Below the pieces are notes generated by a model, which saw only the letters and a list, made by a program, of their open reading frames with translations, was not told the DNA's origin and ran no database searches. A stretch of 64,000 nucleotides of DNA, from the NCBI GenBank assembly GCA_028023455.1, contig JAQFVV010000022.1, positions 10,683,100 to 10,747,099 of the forward strand, written 5' to 3'. The position numbers and the translations under genes are program-made. This document shows, one piece after another, positions 55,001 to 61,000 of the stretch (position 1 is the first letter of the stretch; every line of letters begins with the position of its first letter). The stretch is from Epiperipatus broadwayi. Its lineage: Eukaryota > Onychophora > Udeonychophora > Euonychophora > Peripatidae.

Positions 55001-58000
55001 GTGTCATGGCATAATGTATTTTTTGTTCATTTATTTTTTGTATATCAGTTATGTGAGAGTATGTTATGATTCTAAATTGATTATTTGTGATCAAATTAGT
55101 TTAACTTGAATTTTTTCTTTTGCATTAAGATATTTAATTTTCTTTATTTACTCTACTTGGGTCAATTATTTCAAATTAATAATCATTTAACATTAGATGG
55201 CAATGCTAAATTCAAATTCCCAGATTAAATTTTAGTATTTGTCTTCGCCAGTGAGAGGCATTGAGTTTGCCCACACAGATTTAGCATCCATTTTTATTTT
55301 TTATTCTATTCAAGTTAATAATCTGAGATTCAAAAACATCCTTTGTTTTTGAAAACAAATTAACTTATTGTAGAGTTATATACTTCTGACTCTAGATTAT
55401 ATATTTTAATGACCTTAGATTTATGATAACTGTAGAAATCCTTAGTCTTAAAGAAGACTAAGTATTAATCTGGGAATTTGGTTACAGCGCTATCATCTAA
55501 TGCTCATTAATTACTCATGCTAACAATAGATGGTTCTGGAGTAGAATAGATAGTTTGAATTACTGACCTTGTACAGGTATTGAATGTAAACAGAGAAATA
55601 TATCTTGTGATACTTTGTTCTGTATATTTTTACTTTTCTATATAATGCAGAATTGATTTTATGTGAATTGCCAAAATGGATTTCCCTCACTTTTGAAGTT
55701 TGTAAAAAAAATTGATTTAAACAAATGGATCAATCTTGCTTTAAGCCAATAATTTTACGATAATTTTTAGGTGTATACATGGGATGCATCTCTTTTTATT
55801 CACTGATAAAAATCCACCATTAAGGAAATTTCCTGATCACTGCTTCAGATAATCTAAATTTGCGTATAACATCCTTAAATGATTAAAAAAACCTGTTATA
55901 TGTAGTATGGAGAATGATTGTGAAAATCTTTATTAGAAACGCTATTAAGAAACGGAAGAGTTTTGAATTAGTCATACACTTACAGGTTAAAAAACTTTAA
56001 AACAGGCATCTACTCTATTTATTCTATACCAGAGCTATTTATTGTAAGCTTGAATAATCAATGAACACCAGATTGAATCGGTAACTAAATTCCTTAATTA
56101 ACGTCTGACTATTTATTTTCATTAGTGATGATCATTGGATTTGCACTCTCACGCACATTCATCAACCATCTTTATGTTTTATTCTATACAATTGAATGAT
56201 CTGAGATTCAACCACTTTCAGCTAAAATACTTGTATATCTGATGTTACACAAGAAACTGTATTTTAATGATCTCAATTATATAGTAACTGTAGATATGGT
56301 GACATATTTATCACATGGCTTTTATTTTCATCATCACTCTGGATGGTTTAATTAGTAGCAGATTCCAGAAGTCCATGAATTATAGTTCCAGCTTTGTCAC
56401 TTTTTGTTCTTGGACTTCCTATGAGCTCTGGTTCAATTTATTTTTTTATTTATTTTCAATATCTACACTAGAAGCAGAAATTCATTCAATTTACCTTATA
56501 TAAGAATCCTTATCATAAGAAAAATATTTGTAAAGGATGTTTTTTGAGGAATTGTATAAAATGGAAAAGATAGAAGAAGTAGATGACACTATACATGAAA
56601 TTGAATGGTTAGAATGAACAACAGACTCTCATTTCTCTTTATTGTTGAGAACTGTTTCTATATGTCTATTCACTATATGCACTTGATAGCTCACCAAATG
56701 GCACTGGGAAAAATATATTTTATCAATTTATAATGATTGAATAGAAGGCCACTGAGGTGAAGCAGTACCAAGTATCTGGAAATAGGCTATAGGAGCCTGT
56801 TTGTATTGTTATTTGATGTTTGTTTAGTTTACTTTTTTGCTAACATTACTACTATTTAATTAATGAAAACAGAGTAAAATTAGTAATTTTATTTCTTTTT
56901 TTTATCAATACCTGCAATAATAACTGAAATCATTAAATTATATATATATATAATTGCAGATGTAGTGTAACCCCTAGGTGACTCTAAAATTAATCATTGT
57001 TTACACAGAGGATTTTTGAAATTATAGTAGAAATGTCACTACTATATAAAGCAATATATATTGAGTGATCAACATCATGTGTTGATTATTTCTACTTATG
57101 TGTAATATATACTGTTAGGAGCTATTGTTTTTTCTTCTCAATAGCTATTTATTGCCAAGCTTGTGTAATCAGTGGGTTTCCAGATACTAGTACAATCGAT
57201 CTATATCCAGAGCTATCCTTTCCAAGCTCCAGAATATTTTCTGACTGATGGCCATTGCTAGTTGAAATATATGTTGTGTTATAAATAATAAGTGTGCGGA
57301 TATATATATATACACAATATTGTTAGTGTAAATAACATTTTATTATGGAAAGTAATTACCACACAACAATTAGCATGGACTGAACTTAAATTATTTATGC
57401 AAATTAGCTACATATACATAGGACACACACGTCAAAAAGTGGCAGCAGACAGAGTAAGCATGTGTGCAAAAAGCTTAGAAAATCAGATGTAGATGAAGTT
57501 GATTCAAATCTGAATAAGAAGCTAATAGCAACTTTACTGGAAATGGTTTTATGGATTGGATTAACAAAAAAATTGAAATTCAGTCCTATTTTTTTAAATG
57601 AAACAATATAATGTATACAAGAAAGAAGTAATTTGGAAATGATTAATTAACCATTTAGAAGAATTGTGGATTTTAATAAAATCATCAAGAAAAATGTTAA
57701 TGATGTCAAGCATTGGTGGTCGAGAGGTCAGCCACGGCTGCTTTACAAGCAGTTGTCCCGGGATGGCGGGTTCGCTTCCCGGCTGATGCTATGACACATG
57801 AGAAAAAAAAATGTTAATGATATCATAGAAATATAATTATGAAATGGCATGAAAATTCATAGAAGATAATAAATGCTTCAAGGGTTTGAAATTTCTTGGT
57901 GTTGAAAGAAAAATTTTTTCAGCGGTAATAAGAATGGGTGACATAGTTACTAAAAATAGGAATGAGATTATGGAAAAATGACATAGTAGTAAAAAACAGA

Positions 58001-61000
58001 AAAACAAAGCAAACTCTTCCGTGACAACAGTATTAATTAAAAGTCCGCATATTTTAAATGAAGAAGTAAGACATCTAATTAAACTTTAAAAATTAGGAAA
58101 AATGGAATCTAAAACTTTAAAAATCCACTCCTCAGCTGTCTGCAGTCTTCATCAGAGCTAAAAATAATTTTATCATTATATAAATACTTGGATTTTAAAT
58201 AATTTCTCAATTTAATAATTTAAACATTTATATATGTGAATAATGGAGATCCTGAATTATAAACAGTTGCAAAAAACCTACTTTTTTCTACTTCTGTTAT
58301 CTACTGCAATTTCAGTTATGTAAAAAAAGTAACATATAATATTGGGTAATGTTAAAAAATGTTAGAAATTGAAAACATATAAATTATAAAAACAGTTTTC
58401 ATTGATTGATGTACTTATTGTACCTAAAACAAAATAAAAAAAAGCAGTCAATTTTTATAAAGCTACAAGTAACTATTAGTTAAATATTTATTCAATCCCA
58501 TTCTGAGAAATTTACATATCTAGGGAAGATGCATTGTATAATCAATAATAAAATTTGTTCTCTCATTAATTTATTTAGAAGTAATTTGAATGATAAAAAC
58601 TAATGTTTTTGTATCATACCAATCAAATGTCATTACTGCAAGTTGGCATTAATCTACATTTATGATTTTATTTACATGCAGAAGCAACATATTTAAAGAA
58701 TTGCATACCTAGAGAATGTAATATACAACTTAATGCAATATGCAAACAATACATTTTGATTATTTCATTAATAATTCTCAAAATAAGAATAAACTGTTTC
58801 ACAATTAACATTTGCATATATTTTAATATGCTACGAAGCAAAATTATACATCATAAGCCGGTGAAGAAATAAAATTGTTGGCAAGGTTAATACAAAGTAT
58901 TGAAAACATGAGAAATCACAGACAATTGTAAGAATGTGGTATTAATATTTAAAAAAAGATAGAAAAGAAGTTATTATTAATTTCAAACATGTTAGTTATA
59001 TATAGTTCTAAGATTATTGCAAATTGTCATTAGAAAAGTTTGAACTTAAATTATTCAAAAGCAAAGCAGAATTTAAAAATATTATAAGTTCACAAGATTA
59101 CTTAGAAGAAGAGAGTTATAGGAAAAGAAAAACAATAAATAAGAATTGTCATTGTGTCAGTTTAGCTATAAGCATTTCAGAATATATAAAAGGCTTAACA
59201 ATATCGTGAATTATATTTAAGATCTTGTTAAACTCTTCAAATTGTAGTACTATTACATGGTGACATTGATATGTGATATGGCAAAATAATTCCATTTTTC
59301 CAGAACTTATTAAAAAACCTTTTTTGGATTAAATTGGGAAACTGAGAATTATTATCTTTACCCTTCCAATGGGAAATCTACATCGTATAACAGACATATT
59401 TTTTGTCAATACACTAACATTCATCTTTCCAATCCAGATTGACCTTATCTTTTAGCAAATGATGACTAGATACCCATTTACTAACCAATAACTAAATGAT
59501 TAGATTTAAAAAAAAACATGTTTACTCATTCTGGACCTGAATACATGATTGCTAACCATTATGCAAAAAGAACTAAGTGGAATTTTTAAAGAAACCAAAA
59601 TGTTAAGATTAATAATATTAATAAATGAAATTTAATCATGGAATTAAATTAGAATGGAGCACTTTTTTTATGATGTTATATTTTCAACATCATATATAGC
59701 CAGAAAATTATGTTTTGCTTTGCAGATTAAAAAACAACATCTTATTAGGAACCTCCATTTTTATTTCTTTGTGTGCTTGAGTGTAGATGGGAGCGGAAAA
59801 AGCAAAACCTTTTAAAAATAATTTGCTGTTTGGTTCATGCAGGCAATACAATTTATCAGAATTTTTTAGATATAGTATATATATATTTTTAAAAAGGGGG
59901 AAATTATACGGACATTATTTTTTTTAATTAATATATATATGTATTGCATTCTGTGGCTTAGTGAAAGTGTCAAATCCAACAGCTAAAGATTCCAAGTCAC
60001 TTCTCTGTTGAAATATGGGAGTGGGGATGATTCAATTTAGTATTCTGCATTACAGCACTCAAACATTACTTTTATTTTTAATTTCTTTGTTAGATGATGG
60101 ATTTTATTAATATATTTTTTTAAATTAGAGCTATGTAAATATATTCATACTTAAGGGAACAAGTTAATTTATACAGCCAGAAATATGTTATACAACTTAT
60201 TTGAAATCTTTTTCCCCCCAAAGAAGCTTTTTCTTCAAAATAATTTTTGAAATCTGAAGAAAAATACTTACTATTAGATATTACATTGATAACATGATCA
60301 CCATTTCCTATGCTTACACAAGATTTTAAAACAGTAGCACTAAAATCTAGAAACTAGTCTGGAGAAATTGGATAGTAGGCACTAGGTGCCAATTTTATGC
60401 ACAAACTTTCTTTCACCCATTCATTATTCTGGCTTGCACTGAGTGGCGCTACTGTATGAAGAGTTTGCTACTATTAGATATTACAATATTTTATTGTTTG
60501 TGTAAATTTAAAAACGTATATACTGTATTAGAAATCACATGATATTTTCTTTTGTAATTAATCTTTAAATCTGCAGTGAATTAATGTACCGAAAGCCTAA
60601 TAAATGTTATTTTTGTAATGTAGCAATACAATGATTGTTACATGTAGTAAAATAAAACAAGTTAATATATCAGTACTAATTATGAACATAGGTCATATTC
60701 ACCATTTTCAATAGCATATTAAAAAAAATAGTATGTATACGCTATTGGAAATAGAAGATATGCTATAACTTGAGCATTTATTTATTTATTTAATTAGTTT
60801 TGGCATAATAAATTTTATAAGGTTAACTCTCACTTTATTATATATTACATAGATAAATTTATATGCTTGCTTAAAATAATTTACTGATTTTTTAAAAAAA
60901 AATCAGGACTTGACATTAACTTAGAGAATATAGTAGCTATTATATTTCTGAATGATTTTATAAACTATTTGATATCTTCTTGTATAGTATAGAATATCCT

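Noticed and set aside
57707-57790. A functional tRNA-Val gene
   Set aside because: The cloverleaf is good, but it has a SINE tail, an A-run and target duplications, and two sister copies share the tail.
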